DNA of 64,000 nucleotides from Flavobacterium soyae (GCF_021245985.1 NZ_JAJQXA010000011.1:1-64000), one strand, 5' to 3'; positions 36,962-44,918 are shown, numbered from the stretch's first letter. Notes: generated from the letters alone by a model not told the origin. Numbers and translations: made by a program.

Positions 36962-37972
36962 TCAAACTGATTCTCTTATAATCAATGTTCCTTTTTTAAG
37001 GATTTTTTCAATTTTAAAATCATCATAATTTGTCATTTGTCCCATGAGCAGTTGTATTGATTTAACTGCTATATCTTCTATGGGCTGAGCAATCACTGTG
37101 ATCGTAGGCGTATGCAGTTTGAAACTGTCGTGATCATCAAAACTGATAACAGAAATATCATCTGGAATTTTATATTTTAAAGTCCTAAAAGCCTGAAGTC
37201 CTGCAAGCCCAAGATAATTGGCCAAAAATAGTACGGCATCAATCCCCGGGTTTTCTTTAAAAAAACTTATAATCGCATCAATTCTATTTTTTTCACTCGA
37301 GTGGTAATCTAATTGCAGCGTATAATTCTCATTATAAATTCCTTCTTCTTTTAACGCTTCTATATATCCTTTTTCTCTTAATTTCATCTGGATCATTCCA
37401 GATTTATTATTTACAACGGCTATATTTTTTCGGCCTTTTTCAATCAAATATTTAACAGCAGAATGAGAACCTTCATAATTATCCATCAAAACGTGACTTA
37501 CTTTTTGATTAGCAAAATACCTATCGATCAATACAACGGGTTTTTGCATTTTTAAAAGCATGCCAATTGTTTTCTCTAAATTTCTGGTTGGTGTAATAAT
37601 AAAACCTTCAACATTTGCCTGCAGAAGACTTTGAACCAGTTCTTCAGAACGGTGATTATCATCGCCGGTACTACAATAAAAAACCCTGTAATCTATATTT
37701 TTTGCTTCATCTTCAATTACTCTGGCCAAATCTGCAAAAAACTGGTTTGATATATCCTCAACAATAAGCCCAATTGACCTCGTTTTTCCGGTTCGCAAAC
37801 TGCTGGCAATCATGCTTGGCTTATACTGAAGTTTTTGTGCTACGTCCTGAACTTTTTTTATTACAGCCGGACTTATCGCCATTTTCTCCCCTTTTCCATT
37901 GATAACAAAAGACACTGTAGAAATAGATACTTCTGCCTGTTTAGCAATATCTCTAATTGTAATCTTTTTCAT
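36962..37972 (-). CDS. LacI-family transcriptional regulator
   Basis: A 336-residue regulator. The N-terminal helix-turn-helix and hinge are ITIRDIAKQAEVSISTVSFVINGKGE and PSMIASSLRTGKTRSIGLIV. The periplasmic-binding-protein-like sensor domain (about 62-330) includes FIITPTRNLE and DDISVISFDDHDSFKLHTPTITVIAQP. It is the first gene on the minus strand before susC and is probably the locus regulator, releasing DNA on binding a mannose-derived sugar. Matching operators before its own gene and before susC support this. Confidence 0.92.
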   Translation of the reverse strand: MKKITIRDIAKQAEVSISTVSFVINGKGEKMAISPAVIKKVQDVAQKLQYKPSMIASSLRTGKTRSIGLIVEDISNQFFADLARVIEDEAKNIDYRVFYCSTGDDNHRSEELVQSLLQANVEGFIITPTRNLEKTIGMLLKMQKPVVLIDRYFANQKVSHVLMDNYEGSHSAVKYLIEKGRKNIAVVNNKSGMIQMKLREKGYIEALKEEGIYNENYTLQLDYHSSEKNRIDAIISFFKENPGIDAVLFLANYLGLAGLQAFRTLKYKIPDDISVISFDDHDSFKLHTPTITVIAQPIEDIAVKSIQLLMGQMTNYDDFKIEKILKKGTLIIRESV

Positions 37973-38010
37973 CAGGTATTATATTTATTGTTGCATATTT
38001 TAGTACATCG

Positions 38011-38018
38011 CAAATATA
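38011..38018 (-). promoter_or_regulatory. -7 box of the lacI-type gene
   Basis: CAAATATA, minus-strand TATATTTG, is a perfect match 39 bases before the start codon. The putative operator begins 14 bases further upstream. Confidence 0.6.
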
Positions 38019-38031
38019 GCAAACGAAACTT

Positions 38032-38047
38032 ACAAAAACGTTTTAGT
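38032..38047 (-). promoter_or_regulatory. Putative LacI-family operator (autoregulatory)
   Basis: ACAAAAACGTTTTAGT has the same CG-centred core as the site at 36896-36911. It covers the expected -33 region of the regulator's promoter, a position suited to autorepression. Confidence 0.6.
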
Positions 38048-38301
38048 AAAATTTATTTTTAATAAATCGTTAATTTATTGCCAAAATAAAACGAAATAAT
38101 CAGTAATTACAGGATTTTATCTAGTTATTGTCATTTTGACTTTTAATATCAGTTTGATGGTTTTTATGCTGATTTGATGAGTTTTTGATGTGGTAAAATG
38201 CTGCTCTTTTATGTCATTTTAAAAAAAACGATAAAAAATATTTAATTTAATTTTTAGGGAATTTTAAAAATAAAGTAAAAACTGTCCGAAAATTGCAAAA
38301 A

Positions 38302-38341
38302 AAAAATGCCTGAAGAATATTAGTATTCGTCAGGCATTTTT
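38302..38341. terminator. Bidirectional terminator
   Basis: Stem aaaaatgcctga / tcaggcattttt, 12 bp and perfect, with A- and T-runs on the outer sides. It lies 250 bases beyond the stop codon of the minus-strand MutS-like gene. Confidence 0.8.
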
Positions 38342-38354
38342 ATAAGTATTTTTT

Positions 38355-38381
38355 TTGTTTCAGGTTTGAGGTTTCAAGTTT
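38355..38381. repeat. Companion repeat, reverse orientation
   Basis: TTGTTTCAGGTTTGAGGTTT followed by CAAGTTT. Its reverse complement resembles 21502-21528 and the mnmE-internal copy. As at 21.5 kb, it sits within about 20 bases of a CTTTGCG-family palindrome. Confidence 0.7.
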
Positions 38382-38400
38382 CAATCCTGATGTGCAATTT

Positions 38401-38540
38401 TAATGCAAAGCACGCTAAGGGTTTACAATAGATTGTATTTAGAATACGCAAAGTTCGCAAAGCTTTGTACTGACTAAGCTTTTTGAACTTTGTTTTTTTA
38501 TAAAACCTTCTATTGTAAACCCTTAGCGTGCTTTGCATTA
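38401..38540. repeat. Intergenic palindrome of the CTTTGCG family, copy 3
   Basis: Perfect 32-bp outer arms (38401-38432 and 38509-38540; core TGCAAAGCACGCTAAGG). An imperfect inner stem is gttcgcaaagctttg / aagctttttgaac. Closest relative is 21333-21487. Confidence 0.92.
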
Positions 38541-38589
38541 AAAAAACATTCAGTTCGGAATTAAAATCTACATTCTAAAATCTAAAATT

Positions 38590-40362
38590 CTAAATAACTC
38601 CCATTTTCTGCATTAAAAAAGTCGCACTTTTGTTTTTACAGATTCCGCTGCGGAGTTTATAATCGAAATGCAGTTCGTTATTTTGAATTTCAACTTCAAA
38701 ACATTGATTCGTTAAAGTTTCAGGATAATCATTAGTAGTTAAGCAGACTTCAATGTCGTGTGTTGCAATCGCACCAATTGCTTTTTTAGCTATTACTTTT
38801 TTCACGACTTCAATAGTTCCGTTACGTTTATCATCAGAATTTGTTCCTCTCAAAATTTCATCTAATAAAACAAAAGCAGGACCTTCTTCCAAAGCATCCA
38901 TAATTTGTTTCAAACGTTTAATTTCAGCAAAGAAATACGATTCGCTGTCTGCCAAAGAATCTGATAATCGCATTGAAACCAATACTGGAAGTGGATGAAT
39001 ATTAGCTTTTGAAGCACAAACAACTGAACCAATTCCACCAAGAACCATATTGATTCCTAAGCTTCTTAAAAAAGTACTTTTTCCGGACATATTAGATCCG
39101 GTTAAAATCATAAAAGATTCCGGATAAAAATGAGTGTCATTCCCTACTCTTGTCGCAGGATTTAATAACGGATGTCCTAAATTTTCAAATCCAATTTTAT
39201 ATTCTGAATTGATTTCCGGAAAAACAAAATCTGCATTGTTGAACGCTAAATTTGCCAAACTATTTAAGGCTTCAAATTCTCCAATAATGTTAATCCAGTT
39301 CTCTAGTTCATGCGCATAATCTTCTTTCCATTTTAAAAGGGCTTTTAAAACATGCAGATTAAATAAAAACGATCCGTTGAAAACAATGGCTGTCACAAAA
39401 TTACTGATGGTGTCCATTCTTGAGAACAGCTCTGATAATTGTTTTAAATGAGAACTCGCCGAAGCATTTTTAGAAACAAGCTGTTTTTGTAATTCAATTA
39501 ACTTTTTAGATTCAAATTTTTCCGATTCAATTTTTTGCACTAATAGACTATAATGCTTAATAGTTTTATCAATATTATCAGCCTTTGCAATTTCAGATTG
39601 GATTCGTTTTAATGATCTTCCCAAAATAATCAAATTGAAAATAAAAATATAAGTCGCATAAGATAACAGTATTGCTTTTGAAGTGATAAAATAAGCAATT
39701 ACAAAACCAAAAAATAGCGCTGGGAAAATAATAGAAAGTGAAATTAAAACTTTAGATAAAGAATTATTTTTAAATGAAATCCAATGAATTAATGAGTCGT
39801 AAAAACTTTTACTGTCAGTACTGACAATAGCAAGAGCTTCAAAATCCTGACGCCAGTCTATTTTAGTTTTTAATTCATCTATTGCTGCCTGATTTTCTAG
39901 AATAACTTCATTAGATGATAATCTTAATAACTTCTCTGCTAATGTTTTTTTGCCTATAAAAACTGCCGTTCTATTTAAATTTTGGAATAAGGAATGTTCT
40001 CCAAAAATATCCAGATCATACGCATACGGGTGATGAAAATCGTTGAATTCAATTCCGTTTTCAAAGGGAAGTTTTTCCCTTTTTAAATAGGATATTTCAT
40101 CTTCATTGATTTTTAAAATGGCTTTTGTCAACTCTCTTTTAAAAGATAGTTTCGAATGGATCCGCATTAAAAAAAGAAAACCGGCAAAAAATAAAAAAGC
40201 AGTTACGGCATACCCTGTTTCATTAGTTTTGATGTAGTAAAACAACATAAACAGACAAAAAAATATGCTTAAAAGCCTTAAAAGACTTATGCTGTTGTAC
40301 TTTTTGCTGGTTTGATTAAAAACTTTTGAATAATGTTCGACCTTACTTAAATATACTTCCAT
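38590..40362 (-). CDS. Membrane-anchored MutS-family ATPase
   Basis: A 590-residue protein whose C-terminal half is a MutS-type ATPase: Walker A GSNMSGKST near 428, then MRLSDSLADSESYFFAEIKRL, FVLLDEILRGTNSDDK (Walker B) and ATHD near 538. It lacks the mismatch-recognition and connector domains. Instead it has hydrophobic pairs near residues 25-65 and 205-250, predicted to span the inner membrane, then a helical lever region. Similar proteins are frequent in Bacteroidota and are often annotated as mismatch repair MutS, but a role in mismatch repair is doubtful given the missing domain I. Confidence 0.88.
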   Translation of the reverse strand: MEVYLSKVEHYSKVFNQTSKKYNSISLLRLLSIFFCLFMLFYYIKTNETGYAVTAFLFFAGFLFLMRIHSKLSFKRELTKAILKINEDEISYLKREKLPFENGIEFNDFHHPYAYDLDIFGEHSLFQNLNRTAVFIGKKTLAEKLLRLSSNEVILENQAAIDELKTKIDWRQDFEALAIVSTDSKSFYDSLIHWISFKNNSLSKVLISLSIIFPALFFGFVIAYFITSKAILLSYATYIFIFNLIILGRSLKRIQSEIAKADNIDKTIKHYSLLVQKIESEKFESKKLIELQKQLVSKNASASSHLKQLSELFSRMDTISNFVTAIVFNGSFLFNLHVLKALLKWKEDYAHELENWINIIGEFEALNSLANLAFNNADFVFPEINSEYKIGFENLGHPLLNPATRVGNDTHFYPESFMILTGSNMSGKSTFLRSLGINMVLGGIGSVVCASKANIHPLPVLVSMRLSDSLADSESYFFAEIKRLKQIMDALEEGPAFVLLDEILRGTNSDDKRNGTIEVVKKVIAKKAIGAIATHDIEVCLTTNDYPETLTNQCFEVEIQNNELHFDYKLRSGICKNKSATFLMQKMGVI

Positions 40363-40382
40363 TTTTTAAATTTAATGAAATA

Positions 40383-40390
40383 CAAATATA
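40383..40390 (-). promoter_or_regulatory. -7 box of the MutS-like gene
   Basis: CAAATATA, minus-strand TATATTTG, is a perfect match 21 bases before the start codon. Confidence 0.55.
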
Positions 40391-40432
40391 GGTTTTACAC
40401 TTACAAAAAAGCTATTCATTTAAAGTAGAATT

Positions 40433-41266
40433 TCAATTTTCATGCATTACCAAAACAGGAATAGAAACTTCTTTTGTGATTTTTCGACTAAAGCTTGTAT
40501 CAAAAATAGATTCAAAAAAAGATCTTTTATGGGTAATTGTCGTTAAGATGTCAATATCCTTGAATAATATAAAATCAAGAATTGTTTCCTTTACTTCATC
40601 ACTTGGTAAAACCAGGAATTCTACATTTTCATTGGCAAATTCTGTTTCCCATTCTTTAATAGTCATATCAGAAACATCAGTATTAGAAGACCTAACATAT
40701 AAGCTTTTAACCTTTGCATTTGTTTTTTTTGCAATTTTAAGTACTTTTCTAAGTTCGGCTTTATCTTTTTCTCGGTATCTTGTTGTAAAACCAATTGTTT
40801 TGATTTTCTTGAATTTAGCATCAATCGGAACACATAAAACCGGAACTTTTACTTCTGAAATTACCGAATTTGTATTAGATCCGGTAAAGAATTTTGTCCA
40901 GTCAGAAACACCTGTGGTTCCCATTATTACAAAATCAATTTCGTCTTCTTCAACAGCGTTTCTCAGGTTATAAATCAAATCACCATCCATCAGTCGGTGT
41001 TTTATTACAATATCATCGAGGTTGCGTTCGGCTGCAATAGCCCGAAGTTTTGGGATTTCATCCTTAAACATTTCAAATTTTGCCAATTCTATAGAACTGT
41101 ATATCGATGCATAATTTTCTGGAAAAAACTGGCTGTCATAAACCGGAATCTCAAATGTATGCAATAAAATAAGTTCCGCTTTAACAACTTTTGCAAATTC
41201 TAAAGCGTGTACAAAAGCGTTTGTTGCGGCTTCAGAAAAATCGGTAGGAAATAATATCTTTTTCAT
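40433..41266 (-). CDS. Universal stress protein, tandem UspA domains
   Basis: A 277-residue cytosolic protein of two UspA-like domains. Domain 1 (1-150) has the opening KKILFPTDFSEAATNAFVHAL and the nucleotide-loop motif VIMGTTGVSDWTKFFTGSNTNSVI, close to the ATP-binding G-2x-G-9x-G(S/T). Domain 2 (about 155-277) is more divergent and ends VSIPVLVMHEN. Such proteins help cells survive stress, and their partners are not predictable. It is monocistronic with its own -7 box and 166 bases from the MutS-like gene. Confidence 0.9.
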   Translation of the reverse strand: MKKILFPTDFSEAATNAFVHALEFAKVVKAELILLHTFEIPVYDSQFFPENYASIYSSIELAKFEMFKDEIPKLRAIAAERNLDDIVIKHRLMDGDLIYNLRNAVEEDEIDFVIMGTTGVSDWTKFFTGSNTNSVISEVKVPVLCVPIDAKFKKIKTIGFTTRYREKDKAELRKVLKIAKKTNAKVKSLYVRSSNTDVSDMTIKEWETEFANENVEFLVLPSDEVKETILDFILFKDIDILTTITHKRSFFESIFDTSFSRKITKEVSIPVLVMHEN

Positions 41267-41293
41267 TTTATTTCAGATTATAGGTTTGTTATT

Positions 41294-41301
41294 CAAATTT
41301 A
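41294..41301 (-). promoter_or_regulatory. -7 box of the universal stress protein gene
   Basis: CAAATTTA, minus-strand TAAATTTG, a perfect match 28 bases before the start codon. Confidence 0.55.
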
Positions 41302-41438
41302 ATCATTCTAAACACAAAACAACCTGATAATTATCAGGAATTTAACAGTTAATCATTTCTTAATAAATTACCGTTTTCAATCTGTATATCTGGATAACTA
41401 ACCTATGATTAAGACTTTAGAAATTTCTGCTTTTTTCT

Positions 41439-41446
41439 TACCTTTG
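41439..41446 (+). promoter_or_regulatory. -7 box next to the mnmE start codon
   Basis: TACCTTTG fits TAnnTTTG and ends 4 bases before the ATG at 41451. As with the DsbA-like gene, the transcript would start at or inside the start codon. Confidence 0.55.
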
Positions 41447-41450
41447 CGGC

Positions 41451-42851
41451 ATGATAAATCAAGATTCTATAGTGGCATTAGCAACTCCGTCCGGAGCGGG
41501 AGCTATTGCTATAATCCGTATTTCTGGCGCTGAAGCCATTTCAATAGGAAATTCTGTTTTTAAATCCATAAAAAATAAAGATTTAACGAAGCAAAAAACC
41601 CATACTTTGCATTTGGGGCATATTGTAGATAATGAAAAAACACTTGATGAAGTCTTAGTTTCTGTTTTTAAAGCCCCTAATTCGTATACAGGCGAGAATA
41701 CTATTGAAATTTCCTGTCACGGATCTACTTATATTCAACAGCAGATTATTCAGTTATTATTGAGAAAAGGCTGCAGAATGGCCGATGCGGGTGAATTTAC
41801 GTTAAGAGCTTTCTTAAACGGGAAACTTGATTTATCTCAGGCTGAAGCTGTTGCCGATTTAATTTCGTCTGATAATGAAGCGTCTCACCAAATTGCCATG
41901 CAGCAAATGCGAGGTGGTTTCAGTAATGAAATTGCCAAATTACGTGAAGAACTTTTGAATTTTGCGTCTTTAATTGAACTGGAATTAGACTTTGCTGAAG
42001 AAGATGTTGAATTTGCAGACAGAACACAGTTTCATGAATTATTAAACCGTATTGAATTTGTTTTAAAACGTTTAATAGATTCGTTTGCGGTTGGAAATGT
42101 TATTAAAAACGGAATTCCGGTTGCCATTGTCGGTGAGCCTAATGTTGGTAAATCGACTTTATTGAATGCTTTATTAAATGAGGAACGTGCTATTGTTTCT
42201 GACATTGCCGGAACAACGCGTGATACTATTGAAGACGAATTAGTAATTGGCGGGGTTGGTTTTAGATTTATTGATACAGCGGGAATCCGCGAAACTAAAG
42301 ACGTTGTAGAAAGCATTGGAATCAAAAAAACTTTCGAAAAAATTGAACAAGCACAGCTAGTTATATACTTAATGGATAGTTTAAAGTTTCAAGTTTCAAG
42401 TTCTTCATTTATAGTTGAAATCGAAAGAATTAAAAACAAATATCCTGGAAAAGAAATTTTAATTGTCTGCAACAAAATTGATCAGCTTAATCAAAACCAA
42501 CTTCAAAATGTTCAGCGTGAACTTGAAACTTTAAACTTGAAACAAATATTTTTAAGTGCAAAAGAAAACATTGGCGTTGATGAATTAAAGAATAAACTAC
42601 TGTCTTTTGTAAATACCGGGGCTTTACGCAACAACGAAACTATTATCACAAATACAAGACATTATGATTCTTTACTAAAAGCTTTAGATGAAATACAAAA
42701 AGTAAAATTTGGTCTTGAAATCAATCTTTCCAGTGACTTAATTGCTCTTGATATTCGTGAGGCTTTATATCAATTTGGACTTATTACAGGTCAGGTTTCT
42801 AACGACGAGCTGTTGGGGAATATTTTTGCTAATTTCTGTATCGGCAAATAA
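41451..42851 (+). CDS. mnmE: tRNA modification GTPase MnmE
   Basis: A 466-residue GTPase that, with MnmG, installs the cmnm5 group on U34 of certain tRNAs. The N-terminal folate-binding domain (about 1-118) and helical domain hold an inserted G domain: G1 GEPNVGKS (228-235), TTRD near 255, DTAG (275-278), NKID (341-344) and SAKE (369-372). The invariant C-terminal FCIGK is intact. Residues 310-318 and 357-366 are encoded by copies of an extragenic dispersed repeat (DNA 42379-42403 and 42519-42552), flanking the NKID motif. Confidence 0.96.
   Translation: MINQDSIVALATPSGAGAIAIIRISGAEAISIGNSVFKSIKNKDLTKQKTHTLHLGHIVDNEKTLDEVLVSVFKAPNSYTGENTIEISCHGSTYIQQQIIQLLLRKGCRMADAGEFTLRAFLNGKLDLSQAEAVADLISSDNEASHQIAMQQMRGGFSNEIAKLREELLNFASLIELELDFAEEDVEFADRTQFHELLNRIEFVLKRLIDSFAVGNVIKNGIPVAIVGEPNVGKSTLLNALLNEERAIVSDIAGTTRDTIEDELVIGGVGFRFIDTAGIRETKDVVESIGIKKTFEKIEQAQLVIYLMDSLKFQVSSSSFIVEIERIKNKYPGKEILIVCNKIDQLNQNQLQNVQRELETLNLKQIFLSAKENIGVDELKNKLLSFVNTGALRNNETIITNTRHYDSLLKALDEIQKVKFGLEINLSSDLIALDIREALYQFGLITGQVSNDELLGNIFANFCIGK
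42379..42403. repeat. Dispersed repeat inside mnmE, arm 1
   Basis: GTTTAAAGTTTCAAGTTT followed by CAAGTTC, within the coding sequence (residues LKFQVSSS). It is the inverse partner of arm 2 at 42519-42552. Confidence 0.75.
42519..42552. repeat. Dispersed repeat inside mnmE, arm 2
   Basis: AACTTGAAACTTTAAACTTG followed by AAACAAAT. 26 of 28 bases match the extragenic copy at 21502-21529. It encodes ELETLNLKQIF without breaking the reading frame. Confidence 0.85.
42834..42851 (+). other. mnmE 3' end resembling a known island attachment site
   Basis: The last 18 bases, coding FCIGK and stop, resemble the SGI1 attB in trmE (TTCTGTATTGGTAAGTAA as I recall it; 15 of 18 match here). Similarity is expected because the peptide is conserved, so this marks a candidate integration point rather than proof. 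Composition rises within about 1.1 kb downstream. Confidence 0.25.
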
Positions 42852-43092
42852 AATGTTAAATTATGTTAAAAATAGTTAAATTTAAGATAAAATAATACTT
42901 TAAAACCTACAAATAATTGTTAAAAAATCACAATTAACATGTTTTTTGTATCTAAATTGTACCTCAAAAACAAAAATATTTGTTAATTATTTTATTCGGC
43001 AATTTATGGCACTTAATTACTCTTAGATCAACTTAATAAAATATTTAAAACCAGTTTTTAACTTCTTATATTTCCATTCAAAAATTTGGAAA

Positions 43093-43497
43093 ATGAGCTC
43101 AAATATTCAAATAGAAAGAATCTGTAGTTTTTGTAGTTCTAGCTTCATAGCTAAGACAACCACAACGAAATATTGCTCCTTGAGATGTTCAAGCAAAGCA
43201 TATAAAAAGAGAATAAAAGAAGAGAAAATTGCGAACTCAAATCTTCAAACTATTCAGATCAAAAACCAACCTCTAACAGAACTTAAATTCAAGGAATTTT
43301 TAACAGTAAAGCAACTTTCTTTATTATTAGGATTTTCAATCAGAACGGTTTATAGATTGATTAACGCTAAAAAAATTAATTCTTATAATTTTTCAAAAAG
43401 AAAAACTTTAATTAGACGCTCAGATATTGATGCTTTATTTGAAAAAACCCAAATTGGATTTGAAATAGTTATCCGTCCTGTAGAAAAAAGAAAATAA
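43093..43497 (+). CDS. Zinc-finger plus HTH excisionase-like protein
   Basis: A 134-residue DNA-binding protein. The N-terminal part has a treble-clef-like Cys pattern, CSFC (11-14) and CSLRC (28-32), followed by a basic stretch. The C-terminal half (about 70-115) is a MerR/excisionase-type HTH_17: FLTVKQLSLLLGFSIRTVYRLINAKKI, then RRSDIDALFE. Such proteins direct excision or regulate genes, often on integrated elements. No integrase gene is seen nearby. It lies 241 bp after mnmE, at the left edge of the compositionally different region. Confidence 0.78.
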   Translation: MSSNIQIERICSFCSSSFIAKTTTTKYCSLRCSSKAYKKRIKEEKIANSNLQTIQIKNQPLTELKFKEFLTVKQLSLLLGFSIRTVYRLINAKKINSYNFSKRKTLIRRSDIDALFEKTQIGFEIVIRPVEKRK

Positions 43498-43986
43498 TTC
43501 GAAATTAAAGACTGTTAGACCATTTCTTAAATAATTAAAAAATATATCTAGAGTGTCTACTTTTACTTTGGGAAAAATAATATTGATACTCTATCTGACA
43601 CAATCCCATATAGCTGCCAGTTTTAAAATTATCAATACTAATCAAAAATGATATTTCCGACAGAAAAGAAACCGGAGAGCAAGGCAGTCTCTTAAAAAAC
43701 TTCAGCAGATTATGATGAAACACTGAAACAAAAACTACTTTCAATGATACATTGACCTCTATAGCTGACTTGATAATCTGCGTATTTAATATCATAATTT
43801 TCATTAGTGATAACCTTAACTGAATCATGAAATATGAAAAAGTAAACATCTTATAAAAAGCACATTATGTTTTTCAAACTAGTAGCACACGCTAACATCT
43901 GGCTGTTTTATTTGAGAATCCTCATATTAGGTGTCCCAGAAAGTCAGACAATGTGAACTGGCTGCGTTTTTGTTCCTAGAAATGTA
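43498..43986. other. Spacer without a convincing gene
   Basis: About 490 bases. A minus-strand open frame of 104 codons (43535-43849) exists, but it has no recognisable domain, no good ribosome-binding site and a Phe/Ser/Ile-rich composition expected by chance in AT-rich DNA. This may be the decayed edge of an inserted segment. Confidence 0.5.
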
Positions 43987-44580
43987 TTACACATTAATTG
44001 ATAACTGCCTGTTAAGTTCATATCTGCCTTTTTCGGTAGTAATTGCCTGAATGTGGTAAACAAGGGCCGAAAGTTCAAGCCTGTCCACTTGTACTGTATC
44101 TGTCACATTCTCATTAATATGAAATCTTATTGTGTAATAAAAGCCGATATACTCCTCTGTTTCAACATCGGATCGATAATATCCCTGCTCAATACCACGT
44201 GCAAGGTTCCTTCGCATAAATAAATTAAACATCTTATGCTCGCTCGATATAACATACTTGTATATATCAGGATATTTCTTCTTTAGCTGATACAAGGGCA
44301 GGGCTCCTACAGTCTTGACGAGTCCTTTAAACAATCTGTGTATTTCAAAATGTTCTTCTACAGAATTATAATTAAGGCTCATAACCTGATTGATTTTGTC
44401 ATAAAACTGTTTTTCCAAAATATAAGTGGCTTCCTGCACAAGCACTTCTTTATTGATAAAAAATTTATATAGTGTTTTTTTGGATATACACAATTCGCTG
44501 GCTAAATCATCCATGGTAACACTATTGAACCCAAGTTTTAGGAACAGCTCACAGGCCTTGCTGATTATCTTTTTTTTCAT
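43987..44580 (-). CDS. TetR-family regulator
   Basis: A 197-residue regulator. The N-terminal HTH is ISKACELFLKLGFNSVTMDDLASELCISKKTLYKFFINKEVLV (5-47), a textbook TetR helix-turn-helix. The rest is an all-helical ligand-binding domain of no recognisable subtype. It is the last gene on the minus strand after the split membrane protein (128-bp gap) and the RND efflux operon. It may regulate either, but no operator for it could be picked out. Confidence 0.88.
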   Translation of the reverse strand: MKKKIISKACELFLKLGFNSVTMDDLASELCISKKTLYKFFINKEVLVQEATYILEKQFYDKINQVMSLNYNSVEEHFEIHRLFKGLVKTVGALPLYQLKKKYPDIYKYVISSEHKMFNLFMRRNLARGIEQGYYRSDVETEEYIGFYYTIRFHINENVTDTVQVDRLELSALVYHIQAITTEKGRYELNRQLSINV

Positions 44581-44708
44581 AATAGTCCTCTATTTGCTGA
44601 TTTGGGGTTATTATGGATTATAATGTTTATACGTTTTAGTGCAGCTGTAAAACCCCTCGAAGTAAATCCTGCAGGGTCTTTTTGGGTCTTAAAAAATAAA
44701 TCCGGTTT

Positions 44709-44918
44709 CTATAAATTCCCTATTACAAATACCGTCACTGCAATGAAAAATCCAAAAATGAAAAGTGTATAAGAAAGCTCCATTGTAATGAATGATTTTT
44801 TTATTTTTTTTTCAAAAAGGTACATAGTCCTTACTTGTGCCCCTATTTGAAGTTCCTGGCTCCTGACCAGCTTATCATAGGCCTGCTCGTGCTGTTCTAA
44901 AGACACTTCCGGTGTCAT
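44709..44918 (-). CDS. C-terminal half of a Pycsar-effector-like (DUF5706) membrane protein
   Basis: A 69-residue ORF starting inside the stop of the upstream ORF (ATGA overlap). It has an amphipathic region, SLEQHEQAYDKLVRSQELQIGAQVRTMYLFEKKIKKSF, then one membrane helix (about 48-67). The pattern (acidic eeY/eqh, then RxxELqxGxQvRxxYxxxKK, then a membrane helix) resembles the C-terminal part of DUF5706/Pycsar transmembrane effectors. The other half, with two membrane helices, is encoded just upstream. Either a frameshift split one gene or the halves act as two coupled subunits. The family match is from memory of the pattern. Confidence 0.5.
   Translation of the reverse strand: MTPEVSLEQHEQAYDKLVRSQELQIGAQVRTMYLFEKKIKKSFITMELSYTLFIFGFFIAVTVFVIGNL

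Larger units (their letters stand above)
37973..38589. other. Spacer with lacI promoter, terminator and CTTTGCG palindrome
   Basis: About 617 bases without a gene: lacI promoter and operator (38011-38047), a terminator (38302-38341), a companion repeat (38355-38381), a long palindrome (38401-38540) and AATCTAAA-like units up to the stop codon of the MutS-like gene. Confidence 0.75.

Noticed and set aside
17339..38540. Repeated CTTTGCG elements considered as a CRISPR array
   Set aside because: The copies are kilobases apart, palindromic and without regular spacers or cas genes.
42834..42851. mnmE end as a proven SGI1-type attachment site
   Set aside because: The match is explained by the conserved FCIGK peptide. 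No second copy or integrase is seen in the window, so it is kept only as a low-confidence possibility.
43535..43849. Minus-strand open frame of 104 codons
   Set aside because: No recognisable domain, composition expected from AT-rich non-coding DNA and no upstream signals. Kept only as part of the spacer description.
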